64,000 nucleotides of DNA from Astragalus membranaceus (lineage: Eukaryota; Streptophyta; Magnoliopsida; Fabales; Fabaceae). Every line of letters starts with the position of its first letter. Position 1 is the stretch's first letter. Of the stretch, positions 49,001 through 60,907 are shown in pieces. The position numbers were made by a program, and so were the translations under genes. A model generated the notes under the pieces. That model worked only from the letters and a program-made list of their open reading frames with translations. It was not told where the DNA came from and ran no database searches. Where the stretch lies: the NCBI GenBank assembly GCA_039519185.1, contig CM076851.1:31641825-31705824 (forward strand). Reading direction: 5' to 3'.

Positions 49001-49997
49001 ATGTGTTTACACTAAAACTGTGTGTGGAGAACATGTAATCATATGTTTATATGTAGATGACATGCTCATATTTGGTACTTGTCTGGATATTGTTATCAAA
49101 ACAAAATCCTTTCTTTCATCTAGTTTCGACATGAAAGATATGGGTGAGGCTAATGTAATATTAGGAGTTAGAATCATCAGGGAAGGTGATAGTATCACAC
49201 TATCACAAGATCATTATGTGGAAAAACTTCTTAGGAAGTTTGGACACTATGACTCAACCCCCTTGAGTACCCCCTATGAAGCTAACTCACGCTTAAAGAA
49301 AAATAGAGGTGATCCTGTTGACCAACCTCAGTATGCCCAAGTAATTGGGAGCCTACTGCATTTAATGAACTTTTCTCGACCAGACATTGCATTCGCAGTC
49401 GGTCGTCTGAGTAGGTATACTCACAATCCTGGTCAGGATCATTGGAAGGCAATTGCTCACCTTATGAGATATTTGAGAGGTACCACAACTTATGGCATTA
49501 CTTATAGTGGATTTCCCGCAGTATTAGAGGGATACTGCGATGCTAACTGGATATCTGATTCAGATGAGACAAAATCCACTAGTGGTTACATTTTCACACT
49601 TGGTGGTGGTGCGGTAACTTGGAGGTCAGCCAAACAATCCATTATTGCTAGATCGACTATGGAGTCGGAATTTGTAGCTCTGGAATTGGCTGGTACTGAA
49701 GCTGAATGGTTGAAGAACCTTTTAGCTAGTATTCCTTTGGGAATAAAACCGACACCATCAGTGTCAATACATTGTGATAGTCAATCGGCAATAGCCGTTG
49801 CAAAGAATAAGACCTATAATGGCAAAAATAGACATGTGCAATTAAGACATAATGTTGTCAAACAATTGCAAAAGTATGGAGCAATATCGATCGATTATGT
49901 GAAGTCAGAAGTGAATTTGGCCGATCCTCTGACAAAACCCTTAGGGAAGAAAATGATATGTGAAACATCGAGGGGAATGGGACTAAAAGCCAACTGA
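46013..49997 (+). pseudogene. Copia body 2 gag-pol, complete but with the same frameshift
   Basis: Almost identical to body 1 (a few substitutions, e.g. Ala/Val and Gly/Asp near the RNase H end). It carries the identical 7-C run (near 47,890) that splits integrase between 46,013-47,908 and 47,880-49,997. The pol frame ends normally at 49,997 after SRGMGLKAN. Domains and catalytic residues are as in body 1. The leader is again only 16 nt. A lesion common to both bodies means they share a defective parent, or the frame change is tolerated or programmed. Confidence 0.92.
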
Positions 49998-50587
49998 TAT
50001 TAAGAAGTGATGGTAACCCAACCTTTGTGATTGGAGATCCCATGAATAAGGTTCAATGTGGTAAAAACAAGTTACTTCTTGATAGTGCTAGCACTGGAAA
50101 TTAATTCAAGTAAATTAATTTCATTATTGTCCCTTCCTATGGTGTTATTGTGATGGTGCTAGACTGCAGGGTTAAAAGGATAAGCTTAAAGCTTTTAATG
50201 ATTTTCATAGCCCTTATGGGTGGTGTATGACTTGCAGCATACACTTGATGAAATCACCTATATGAGTGTCAAGTGAGGCCGCTTGCATGAGATCCTGGCG
50301 AGGTCTCTAGAGCACTCATGAATACCGAGCATGCGCAGGGCCTAGTAGCGCAACACCGCGAAAACAGCAAGAATTGTGGGGGTGTAATGTGATAATGAAA
50401 CCTCTAACATATAATATGCATCTTGGGTTCCATAGCTTGCTATACCAATTCACAGTATGTTATGTATTATCTATCTAGGACTGGTTCCATAGCTTGCTAT
50501 ACAGCTCCGAAACATTACATCTACGATGTTAACCCAGAAAACCTCTTTTATAAATTTATTTTTCAACTTTTGAAATATGTGGAGGAT
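49998..50587 (+). other. 3' non-coding part of Copia body 2
   Basis: 590 nt between the pol stop and LTR3, ending in a short purine tract gtggaggat. A ~28-bp motif ggttccatagcttgctatac is repeated at about 50,428 and 50,484. This is the sequence that survives in the four remnants. Confidence 0.8.
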
Positions 50588-51558
50588 TGTTGTATTTTAT
50601 TGAAAATAAAAGGATATTTCAAAAGTGAGAAGTCCCACATTGCTTGGCTTTGGATTCACCAAAGTCTTCATATACTAAAGCTTAATGAGAGCTAGTAAAC
50701 AAGCAACTAAAAGGGACTCCCTCGCGCGCACAAGCAGGGACCAACATGGCTTGGTTCAGTGCGAATCTTTCGATTCCCCCCCCTGCGCGCTCGACTGGCT
50801 TTGTACTAATTTTATTAAATGAAATATTACTTTTATCAGCCTTTCCGTATACGCCCAATCATGGGTCGAAATGTTTTATGAAATAATTTGTAACGGAAAG
50901 CTCAGGTCGAAAACTGCAAGTTGGTCGAACCGATTGGCAATACAATCTGGTCGAAAACTGAAAGTTGGTCGAACTGACTGGCGAAAAGATTTGGTCGAAA
51001 ACTGAACCTTAATTCCCTTTATTTTGTAACTGTCAGTTTCTTCCAACGACTTCTTTTCTTTTAAACCCATTTATTCCTTAACCGCAGAGTTAAAACCTTT
51101 TGATTACAATTGATTTTCGAAACGGTTTTGACTGGCTATTGATTGCTGGAGCCTATGTCTCTAACAGCTATTTTTCTTAAAGCCTATATAAACGATTTCG
51201 AGTTGCACTTGAAATATATCTCAAAAAATTTATTTATCCACCTTTCTTGAAAAATAGCTCTGGGTTGCTCTCCTGTCAATATCAAGTTCTTCTTGCCAGT
51301 TCTGATACCTCTTTCGTTACTACGATTGAGAAGACCCGGTTGTACCTCGGGGAATTTGCGCTGTAGAGGCGGATAAATTCTTCAGGGCAGTCGCAAGACG
51401 TCTCCGGTTGTTTATCTAACACTTCTGTGTTTGCAGGTCTCTTTTCGATACCATCAGTACTACTTCGACAGTAGCCCTTGCCACTCAACAACATCAGTCG
51501 AAATTTACTTCTGAAATTCGACTATAGAATTTCGACTGCAGTCAGCATTTAGACAACA
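50588..51558 (+). repeat. Copia LTR3
   Basis: 971 bp. States: tatcagcc, cgaaacgg, gaaaaatagctc, gtcaatatc, C run of 8. It is the natural 3' LTR partner of LTR2. Confidence 0.93.
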
Positions 51559-52164
51559 ATGAGGGGAATGGGACTAAAAGCCAACTGATATTAAGAAGTG
51601 ATGGTAACCCAACCTTTGTGATTGGAGATCCCATGAATAAGGTTCAATGTGGTAAAAACAAGTTACTTCTTGATAGTGCTAGCACTGGAAATTAATTTCA
51701 TTATTGTCCCTTCCTATGGTGTTATTGTGATGGTGCTAGACTGCAGGGTTAAAAGGATAAGCTTAAAGCTTTTAATGATTTTCATAGCCCTTATGGGTGG
51801 TGTATGACTTGCAGCATACACTTGATGAAATCACCTATATGAGTGTCAAGTGAGGCCGCTTGCATGAGATCCTGGCGAGGTCTCTAGAGCACTCATGAAT
51901 ACCGAGCATGCGCAGGGCCTAGTAGCGCAACACCGCGAAAACAGCAAGAATTGTGGGGGTGTAATGTGATAATGAAACCTCTAACATATAATATGCGTCT
52001 TGGGTTCCATAGCTTGCTATACCAATTCACAGTATGTTATGTTTTATCTATCTAGGACTGGTTCCATAGCTTGCTATACAGCTCCGAAACATTACATCTA
52101 CGATGTTAACCCAGAAAACCTCTTTTATAAATTTATTTTTCAACTTTTGAAATATGTGGGGGAT
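51559..52164 (+). repeat. Copia body remnant 1
   Basis: 606 nt: AT followed by the last codons of pol (gaggggaatgggac) and the 3' non-coding region. It has a 14-bp deletion between short aattaatt repeats that remnants 2-4 lack. The purine tract is gtgggggat. Confidence 0.9.
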
Positions 52165-53139
52165 TGTTGTATTTTATTGAAAATAAAAGGATATTTCAAA
52201 AGTGAGAAGTCCCACATTGCTTGGCTTTGGATTCACCAAAGTCCTCATATACTAAAGCTTAATGAGAGCTAGTAAACAAGCAACTAAAAGGGACTCCCTC
52301 GCGCGCACAAGCAGGGACCAACATGGCTTGGTTCAGTGCGAATCTTTCGATTCCCCCCCCCCCCTGCGCGCTCGACTGGCTTTGTACTAATTTTATTAAA
52401 TGAAATATTACTTTTATCACCCTTTCCGTATACGCCCAATCATGGGTCGAAATGTTTTATGAAATAATTTGTAACGGAAAGCTCAGGTCGAAAACTGCAA
52501 GTTGGTCGAACCGATTGGCAATACAATCTGGTCGAAAACTGAAAGTTGGTCGAACTGACTGGCGAAAAGATTTGGTCGAAAACTGAACCTTAATTCCCTT
52601 TATTTTGTAACTGTCAGTTTCTTCCAACGACTTCTTTTCTTTTAAACCCATTTATTCATTAACCGCAGAGTTAAAACCTTTTGATTACAGTTGATTGTCG
52701 AAACGATTTTGACTGGCTATTGATTGCTGGAGCCTATGTCTCTAACAGCTATTTTTCTTAAAGCCTATATAAACGATTTCGAGTTGCACTTGAAATATAT
52801 CTCAAAAAATTTATTTATCCACCTTTCTTGAAAAATAGCTCTGGGTTGCTCTCCTGTCAATATCAAGTTCTTCTTGCCAGTTCTGATACCTCTTTCGTTA
52901 CTACGATTGAGAAGACCCGGTTGTACCTCGGGGAATTTGCGCTGTAGAGGCGGATAAATTCTTCAGGGCAGTCGCAAGACGTCTCCGGTTGTTTATCTAA
53001 CACTTCTGTGTTTGCAGGTCTCTTTTCGACACCATCAGTACTACTTCGACAGCAGCCCTTGCCACTCAACAACATCAGTCGAAATTTACTTCTGAAATTC
53101 GACTATAGAATTTCGACTGCAGTCAGCATTTAGACAACA
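52165..53139 (+). repeat. Copia LTR4
   Basis: 975 bp. Diagnostic states shared with LTR5 and LTR6: tatcaccctttcc, gattacagttg, cgaaacgatttt. It has a private g in gattgtcgaaac. Confidence 0.93.
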
Positions 53140-53759
53140 ATGAGGGGAATGGGACTAAAAGCCAACTGATATTAAGAAGTGATGGTAACCCAACCTTTGT
53201 GATTGGAGATCCCATGAATAAGGTTCAATGTGGTAAAAACAAGTTACTTCTTGATAGTGCTAGCACTGGAAATTAATTCAAGTAAATTAATTTCATTATT
53301 GTCCCTTCCTATGGTGTTATTGTGATGGTGCTAGACTGCAGGGTTAAAAGGATAAGCTTAAAGCTTTTAATGATTTTCATAGCCCTTATGGGTGGTGTAT
53401 GACTTGCAGCATACACTTGATGAAATCACCTATATGAGTGTCAAGTGAGGCCGCTTGCATGAGATCCTGGCGAGGTCTCTAGAGCACTCATGAATACCGA
53501 GCATGCGCAGGGCCTAGTAGCGCAACACCGCGAAAACAGCAAGAATTGTGGGGGTGTAATGTGATAATGAAACCTCTAACATATAATATGCGTCTTGGGT
53601 TCCATAGCTTGCTATACCAATTCACAGTATGTTATGTTTTATCTATCTAGGACTGGTTCCATAGCTTGCTATACAGCTCCGAAACATTACATCTACGATG
53701 TTAACCCAGAAAACCTCTTTTATAAATTTATTTTTCAACTTTTGAAATATGTGGGGGAT
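53140..53759 (+). repeat. Copia body remnant 2
   Basis: 620 nt: AT plus 618 nt corresponding exactly to 49,970-50,587 of body 2. It shares three substitutions with the other remnants (tgcgtcttgg, gttttatcta, gtgggggat) that body 2 lacks. Confidence 0.9.
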
Positions 53760-54734
53760 TGTTGTATTTTATTGAAAATAAAAGGATATTTCAAAAGTGA
53801 GAAGTCCCACATTGCTTGGCTTTGGATTCACCAAAGTCCTCATATACTAAAGCTTAATGAGAGCTAGTAAACAAGCAACTAAAAGGGACTCCCTCGCGCG
53901 CACAAGCAGGGACCAACATGGCTTGGTTCAGTGCGAATCTTTCGATTCCCCCCCCCCCCTGCGCGCTCGACTGGCTTTGTACTAATTTTATTAAATGAAA
54001 TATTACTTTTATCACCCTTTCCGTATACGCCCAATCATGGGTCGAAATGTTTTATGAAATAATTTGTAACGGAAAGCTCAGGTCGAAAACTGCAAGTTGG
54101 TCGAACCGATTGGCAATACAATCTGGTCGAAAACTGAAAGTTGGTCGAACTGACTGGCGAAAAGATTTGGTCGAAAACTGAACCTTAATTCCCTTTATTT
54201 TGTAACTGTCAGTTTCTTCCAACGACTTCTTTTCTTTTAAACCCATTTATTCCTTAACCGCAGAGTTAAAACCTTTTGATTACAGTTGATTTTCGAAACG
54301 ATTTTGACTGGCTATTGATTGCTGGAGCCTATGTCTCTAACAGCTATTTTTCTTAAAGCCTATATAAACGATTTCGAGTTGCACTTGAAATATATCTCAA
54401 AAAATTTATTTATCCACCTTTCTTGAAAAATAGCTCTGGGTTGCTCTCCTGTCAATATCAAGTTCTTCTTGCCAGTTCTGATACCTCTTTCGTTACTACG
54501 ATTGAGAAGACCCGGTTGTACCTCGGGGAATTTGCGCTGTAGAGGCGGATAAATTCTTCAGGGCAGTCGCAAGACGTCTCCGGTTGTTTATCTAACACTT
54601 CTGTGTTTGCAGGTCTCTTTTCGACACCATCAGTACTACTTCGACAGCAGCCCTTGCCACTCAACAACATCAGTCGAAATTTACTTCTGAAATTCGACTA
54701 TAGAATTTCGACTGCAGTCAGCATTTAGACAACA
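53760..54734 (+). repeat. Copia LTR5
   Basis: 975 bp. Same variant class as LTR4 and LTR6; C run of 12 as in LTR4. Confidence 0.93.
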
Positions 54735-55354
54735 ATGAGGGGAATGGGACTAAAAGCCAACTGATATTAAGAAGTGATGGTAACCCAACCTTTGTGATTG
54801 GAGATCCCATGAATAAGGTTCAATGTGGTAAAAACAAGTTACTTCTTGATAGTGCTAGCACTGGAAATTAATTCAAGTAAATTAATTTCATTATTGTCCC
54901 TTCCTATGGTGTTATTGTGATGGTGCTAGACTGCAGGGTTAAAAGGATAAGCTTAAAGCTTTTAATGATTTTCATAGCCCTTATGGGTGGTGTATGACTT
55001 GCAGCATACACTTGATGAAATCACCTATATGAGTGTCAAGTGAGGCCGCTTGCATGAGATCCTGGCGAGGTCTCTAGAGCACTCATGAATACCGAGCATG
55101 CGCAGGGCCTAGTAGCGCAACACCGCGAAAACAGCAAGAATTGTGGGGGTGTAATGTGATAATGAAACCTCTAACATATAATATGCGTCTTGGGTTCCAT
55201 AGCTTGCTATACCAATTCACAGTATGTTATGTTTTATCTATCTAGGACTGGTTCCATAGCTTGCTATACAGCTCCGAAACATTACATCTACGATGTTAAC
55301 CCAGAAAACCTCTTTTATAAATTTATTTTTCAACTTTTGAAATATGTGGGGGAT
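54735..55354 (+). repeat. Copia body remnant 3
   Basis: 620 nt, same endpoints and substitutions as remnant 2. Confidence 0.9.
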
Positions 55355-56325
55355 TGTTGTATTTTATTGAAAATAAAAGGATATTTCAAAAGTGAGAAGT
55401 CCCACATTGCTTGGCTTTGGATTCACCAAAGTCCTCATATACTAAAGCTTAATGAGAGCTAGTAAACAAGCAACTAAAAGGGACTCCCTCGCGCGCACAA
55501 GCAGGGACCAACATGGCTTGGTTCAGTGTGAATCTTTCGATTCCCCCCCCTGCGCGCTCGACTGGCTTTGTACTAATTTTATTAAATGAAATATTACTTT
55601 TATCACCCTTTCCGTATACGCCCAATCATGGGTCGAAATGTTTTATGAAATAATTTGTAACGGAAAGCTCAGGTCGAAAACTGCAAGTTGGTCGAACCGA
55701 TTGGCAATACAATCTGGTCGAAAACTGAAAGTTGGTCGAACTGACTGGCGAAAAGATTTGGTCGAAAACTGAACCTTAATTCCCTTTATTTTGTAACTGT
55801 CAGTTTCTTCCAACGACTTCTTTTCTTTTAAACCCATTTATTCCTTAACCGCAGAGTTAAAACCTTTTGATTACAGTTGATTTTCGAAACGATTTTGACT
55901 GGCTATTGATTGCTGGAGCCTATGTCTCTAACAGCTATTTTTCTTAAAGCCTATATAAACGATTTCGAGTTGCACTTGAAATATATCTCAAAAAATTTAT
56001 TTATCCACCTTTCTTGAAAAATAGCTCTGGGTTGCTCTCCTGTCAATATCAAGTTCTTCTTGCCAGTTCTGATACCTCTTTCGTTACTACGATTGAGAAG
56101 ACCCGGTTGTACCTCGGGGAATTTGCGCTGTAGAGGCGGATAAATTCTTCAGGGCAGTCGCAAGACGTCTCCGGTTGTTTATCTAACACTTCTGTGTTTG
56201 CAGGTCTCTTTTCGACACCATCAGTACTACTTCGACAGCAGCCCTTGCCACTCAACAACATCAGTCGAAATTTACTTCTGAAATTCGACTATAGAATTTC
56301 GACTGCAGTCAGCATTTAGACAACA
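55355..56325 (+). repeat. Copia LTR6
   Basis: 971 bp. LTR4/5 variant class with a shorter C run (8) and a private cagtgtgaatc. Confidence 0.93.
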
Positions 56326-56945
56326 ATGAGGGGAATGGGACTAAAAGCCAACTGATATTAAGAAGTGATGGTAACCCAACCTTTGTGATTGGAGATCCCA
56401 TGAATAAGGTTCAATGTGGTAAAAACAAGTTACTTCTTGATAGTGCTAGCACTGGAAATTAATTCAAGTAAATTAATTTCATTATTGTCCCTTCCTATGG
56501 TGTTATTGTGATGGTGCTAGACTGCAGGGTTAAAAGGATAAGCTTAAAGCTTTTAATGATTTTCATAGCCCTTATGGGTGGTGTATGACTTGCAGCATAC
56601 ACTTGATGAAATCACCTATATGAGTGTCAAGTGAGGCCGCTTGCATGAGATCCTGGCGAGGTCTCTAGAGCACTCATGAATACCGAGCATGCGCAGGGCC
56701 TAGTAGCGCAACACCGCGAAAACAGCAAGAATTGTGGGGGTGTAATGTGATAATGAAACCTCTAACATATAATATGCGTCTTGGGTTCCATAGCTTGCTA
56801 TACCAATTCACAGTATGTTATGTTTTATCTATCTAGGACTGGTTCCATAGCTTGCTATACAGCTCCGAAACATTACATCTACGATGTTAACCCAGAAAAC
56901 CTCTTTTATAAATTTATTTTTCAACTTTTGAAATATGTGGGGGAT
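56326..56945 (+). repeat. Copia body remnant 4
   Basis: 620 nt, same endpoints and substitutions as remnants 2 and 3. Confidence 0.9.
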
Positions 56946-57919
56946 TGTTGTATTTTATTGAAAATAAAAGGATATTTCAAAAGTGAGAAGTCCCACATTG
57001 CTTGGCTTTGGATTCACCAAAGTCCTCATATACTAAAGCTTAATGAGAGCTAGTAAACAAGCAACTAAAAGGGACTCCCTCGCGCGCACAAGCAGGGACC
57101 AACATGGCTTGGTTCAGTGCGAATCTTTCGATTCCCCCCCCCTGCGCGCTCGACTGGCTTTGTACTAATTTTATTAAATGAAATATTACTTTTATCACCC
57201 TTTCCGTATACGCCCAATCATGGGTCGAAATGTTTTATGAAATAATTTGTAACGGAAAGCTCAGGTCGAAAACTGCAAGTTGGTCGAACCGATTGGCAAT
57301 ACAATCTGGTCGAAAACTGAAAGTTGGTCGAACTGACTGGCGAAAAGATTTGGTCGAAAACTGAACCTTAATTCCCTTTATTTTGTAACTGTCAGTTTCT
57401 TCCAACGACTTCTTTTCTTTTAAACCCATTTATTCCTTAACCGCAGAGTTAAAACCTTTTGATTACAATTGATTTTCGAAACGGTTTTGACTGGCTATTG
57501 ATTGCTGGAGCCTATGTCTCTAACAGCTATTTTTCTTAAAGCCTATATAAACGATTTCGAGTTGCACTTGAAATATATCTCAAAAAAATTTATTTATCCA
57601 CCTTTCTTGAAAAAGAGCTCTGGGTTGCTCTCCTGTCAAATATCAAGTTCTTCTTGCCAGTTCTGATACCTCTTTCGTTACTACGATTGAGAAGACCCGG
57701 TTGTACCTCGGGGAATTTGCGCTGTAGAGGCGGATAAATTCTTCAGGGCAGTCGCAAGACGTCTCCGGTTGTTTATCTAACACTTCTGTGTTTGCAGGTC
57801 TCTTTTCGACACCATCAGTACTACTTCGACAGCAGCCCTTGCCACTCAACAACATCAGTCGAAATTTACTTCTGAAATTCGACTATAGAATTTCGACTGC
57901 AGTCAGCATTTAGACAACA
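56946..57919 (+). repeat. Copia LTR7 (outer 3' LTR, chimeric)
   Basis: 974 bp. The left part has tatcaccc like LTR4-6. The right part has gattacaattg, cgaaacgg, the 7-A run and gtcaaatatc otherwise found only together in LTR1. This looks like a crossover product inside the LTR. It is followed by the target duplication AGCTC and resumed LINE sequence. Confidence 0.92.
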
Positions 57920-60474
57920 AGCTCATCTCTAAGGTACTTGCTAATCGCCGTCAAATTATTCTTCATAAGTGTATTTCTTTAGAGCTGTCTGCTTTTGTAT
58001 CTGATCGTTCCATTTTAGATAATGCATTGATTGCCTTTGAAGTCATTCATTATTTAAAAAATAAACGGAAGGGTAAGAAAGGAGAAATAGCTCTCAAGAT
58101 TGATATGAGTAAAGCTTATGATAGGGTTGATTGGGAATATTTATATATGGTTATGTTGAAGCTTGGCTTTCATGAAACTTGGGTTGGCTGGATTAAGATA
58201 TGTATAGAATCTGTGTCATATTCTGTTATTGTGAATAAGGAGTCTGTTGGTCCAATTGTTCCGGGTAGGGGACTCCGTCAAGGGGATCTGTTATCCCCCT
58301 ATTTGTTTATTCTATGTTCTGAGGGGCTAACTTCACTTATTCATCAGGTTGTTGCTAGAGGAGACATTCACGGCGTCAACATTTGTAGGGGAGCACCTAC
58401 CATTACTCACATGCTGTTTGCGGATGATTGCTTCCTTTTTTTTCAGGTCTTCTATCAGAGAAATGGAGAACAGGAAGCGTATATTGGATGTGTATCAGCA
58501 AGCTTCAGGCCAACATATTAATTTTCCGAAATCTGAGATCTTTTTTAGCAGGAATGTGACTCAGGTGGACAGAGATACAGTCGTTCTGGCCTTGGTGTGA
58601 ATGTTTGTCTAGGTACTGGTTGTTATCCAGGTCTTCCTTCTATGGTGGGGAGGAGTAAGAAATCTCTCTTCAAATTCATTAAAGACAGGGTTTGGAAGAA
58701 GATTAATTCATGGGGTGGTCGCTCATTGTTAAAAGCCGGTAAGGAGGTTATGATTAAATCGATTATCCAATCTATTCCTACATATTTCATGAGCATGTTT
58801 CTTCTACCATCGTCTTTGGGTGATGAAATCCAAAGCATGGTTAGTCGGTATTGGTGGGGTGGGAGCTCTTCCTCTAATTGGGGCCTGCATTGTCTTTCTT
58901 GGGATAAGCTTTGTGTTGACAAAGATCACGGTGGTTTGGGTTTCCGGAACATATTTGTTTTCAATATCGCTCTTCTCGGAAAACAAGGTTGGAGATTGAT
59001 GAGTCGTCCTAATTCTCTAGTTGCAAGATTATTTAAATCCAAGTACTATCCTCGATGTGATTTTATGCAAGCGGCTAGGGGAGGTAATTGTAGTTTTGTA
59101 TGGAGGAGTATTCATGATGCTCGATTGGTTGTTAAGGAAGGGTGTCGGTGGATGATTGGGGATGGTCGGAATATTAGTATCTTTGGGGAAAGATGGCTCG
59201 CAAATCAACAAATATTGAAGGAAGAGGATGTTCCTCATTTCAATCCTTTTCTAAGGTTATCGGATCTGTTGATAGAAGGGTCTAAGGCTTGGAATGGTGC
59301 TGCCCTTCACGCTTGGTTTCCTCCCTCTATTGTTGAGAAAGTTACTCGCACACATTTATTTTCATCAATCGAAGTGGATCAAAGGGTGTGGTGGCCGGAG
59401 CAATCGGGGGTGTATTCGGTTCAGAGTGCATGTAAACTCCTCATGAACCAAGTGTTGGATTCCGAGAATCTTTATGTAGATGGGTATTGACGTGTGCTTT
59501 GGAAGCTAAACGTACCTCCAAAAGTTAAACATTTTCTGTGGCGTTTGTGTAGGGACGTTTTGCCGACCCGGTGCAACTTGCGATTTCGTCATGTGGATGT
59601 TGTGGAATCTTGTCCCTGGTGCGCTAATCATCAAAAGACATCATTGCACTTGTTTATTTTTTGTCCCAAAGCAAAAGCTTGTTGGGATAATGTTGGAATC
59701 TTCTCCACTCTTAATAAATTGGCTACGACACATGGTAGTCATGCTGCGATCAATGTTTTAACAGGTAGCAACTTGGAAGCTTGGTGTATGACTCTGTGGA
59801 GCCTTTGGTAAAGTCGTAATGCCAGAGTGTGGGAGAATAAGCATGAAGATGCCGTTTCCATTGTGTCGGCTGGTCAGCGCCTGTTGCAAGATTGGAAGCA
59901 TGCTCGCCTATCAATTAACAATTCGCACTGTGGGGGGACGCCGACAGCAACAGCAGCTACGTGGTTGTTTGGACAACTCCGCGTGTTGGTTTTGTGAAAT
60001 GTAACGTGGATGCTGCGTTTTCTTTGTCTTCGAACGAGATCAGTGTTGGTATGTGCCTTCGAGACGACCGTGGGAACTTTATCAAGGCAAAGACGATGTG
60101 TTTCACTCCCATCATGGACGCTCTTTTGGGTGAGTCTTTGGGCCTTCATTTTGGCATTAGTTGGGTTCGTGAGCTGGGCTTCAAGGATGTTATCTTTGAG
60201 ATGGATGCTAAATTTGTGGTTGATACATTTAATTCTAATCGCTTAATTATCTCGGAGTTTGGTTTTTTGATCAATGGTTGTGAGACTTTATTTTCGTTTT
60301 TTAATTGTAACTCTTATGTGGAGTTTGCTAGGAAGGAATGCTAACAAGGTTGCTCATACCTTAGCAGAGGTGGCCTTGTTGACAGCTAGTCCTCAAGAAT
60401 TTTCTAGTATTCCATCATGTATTGCCGATTTGATTTTCAATGAAATGCACTAAGTGCTTTGTGTCAAAAAAAAA
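57920..60474 (+). pseudogene. LINE ORF2 3' part: reverse transcriptase, zf-RVT, RNase H
   Basis: Resumes with the codons expected after the break (LISKVLANR). The reverse transcriptase carries KIDMSKAYDRVDWEYL, RGLRQGDLLSPYLF and FADD near 58,418-58,432. A frame change occurs in the T run at about 58,436-58,444, then again near 58,600. Further stops lie at 59,488 and 59,809. The zf-RVT domain sits at 59,491-59,700 (VPPKVKHFLWRL, then CPWC and HLFIFC). The RNase H-like domain spans 59,960-60,420 in broken frames. The element is dead. Confidence 0.88.
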
Positions 60475-60487
60475 AACTACTCATAAG

Positions 60488-60907
60488 AGTGTTAAGTGAG
60501 ACGAGTGGTAAAAATCATGTTAAATTATGAGCATAAAAGCAAGTAAAATGTGGGGAAATGTAAATTGCCAAAAAGTTGAAATTGTATGTTGATGTGTGTC
60601 AAACACTCTACAATTTCTATTTATAGACAAAAGCTAAACACAACTCTATCATCCGCATATCTATTTAATCCAATGACTAACAACACTTGTGCATTGGCTA
60701 ACGGTAAACCAATGAAAACTTTTTTCGAAGAAATATACGAAATGCATACATGTTGTTTCCTTGAAAATTTATAACTTCGATTTTGACAAAAAAATCACGG
60801 GATAGCTAGATATGAAAAGTCTTAGCAATTAACACATCAATTCGGTTTCATTTTGTACCCAAAAGTATTACTGTTCGACTAATCGTGCAAGCCTACACTA
60901 ACCATGC
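60488..60907. other. Intergenic, no gene seen
   Basis: AT-rich DNA following the LINE target site. No coding signal. Confidence 0.4.

Larger units (their letters stand above)
40075..57919 (+). mobile_element. Ty1/copia complex: seven LTRs, two gag-pol bodies, four body remnants
   Basis: The order is LTR1, body 1 (3'-truncated), LTR2, body 2 (complete 3' end), LTR3, remnant 1, LTR4, remnant 2, LTR5, remnant 3, LTR6, remnant 4, LTR7, all in one orientation. LTRs begin TGTTGTATTTTATTG and end TTTAGACAACA. The whole block is bracketed by one perfect 5-bp duplication AGCTC (40070-40074 and 57920-57924) within the LINE reverse transcriptase. A standard element has two LTRs. The structure therefore reflects later nesting and unequal exchange, or possibly an assembly collapse or expansion. 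All LTRs are nearly identical, so the events are young. Confidence 0.93.
37124..60474 (+). mobile_element. L1-type LINE, near full length, split by a Copia complex
   Basis: LINE sequence runs 37,124-40,074 and 57,920-60,474, about 5.5 kb in total, the usual size for plant L1 elements. It ends in an A run (60,465-60,474) and is flanked by 13-bp direct repeats AACTACTCATAAG at 37111-37123 and 60475-60487. The order is ORF1 (DUF4283-like plus CCHC), endonuclease, reverse transcriptase, zf-RVT, RNase H. The 17.8-kb insert at 40,075-57,919 sits exactly inside the reverse transcriptase. Frames are broken in many places. Confidence 0.92.

Noticed and set aside
50423..50695. 90-codon frame spanning remnant and LTR, seen at every remnant-LTR junction
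   Set aside because: It crosses the body/LTR boundary and is repeated only because the unit is repeated. No domain or start context.
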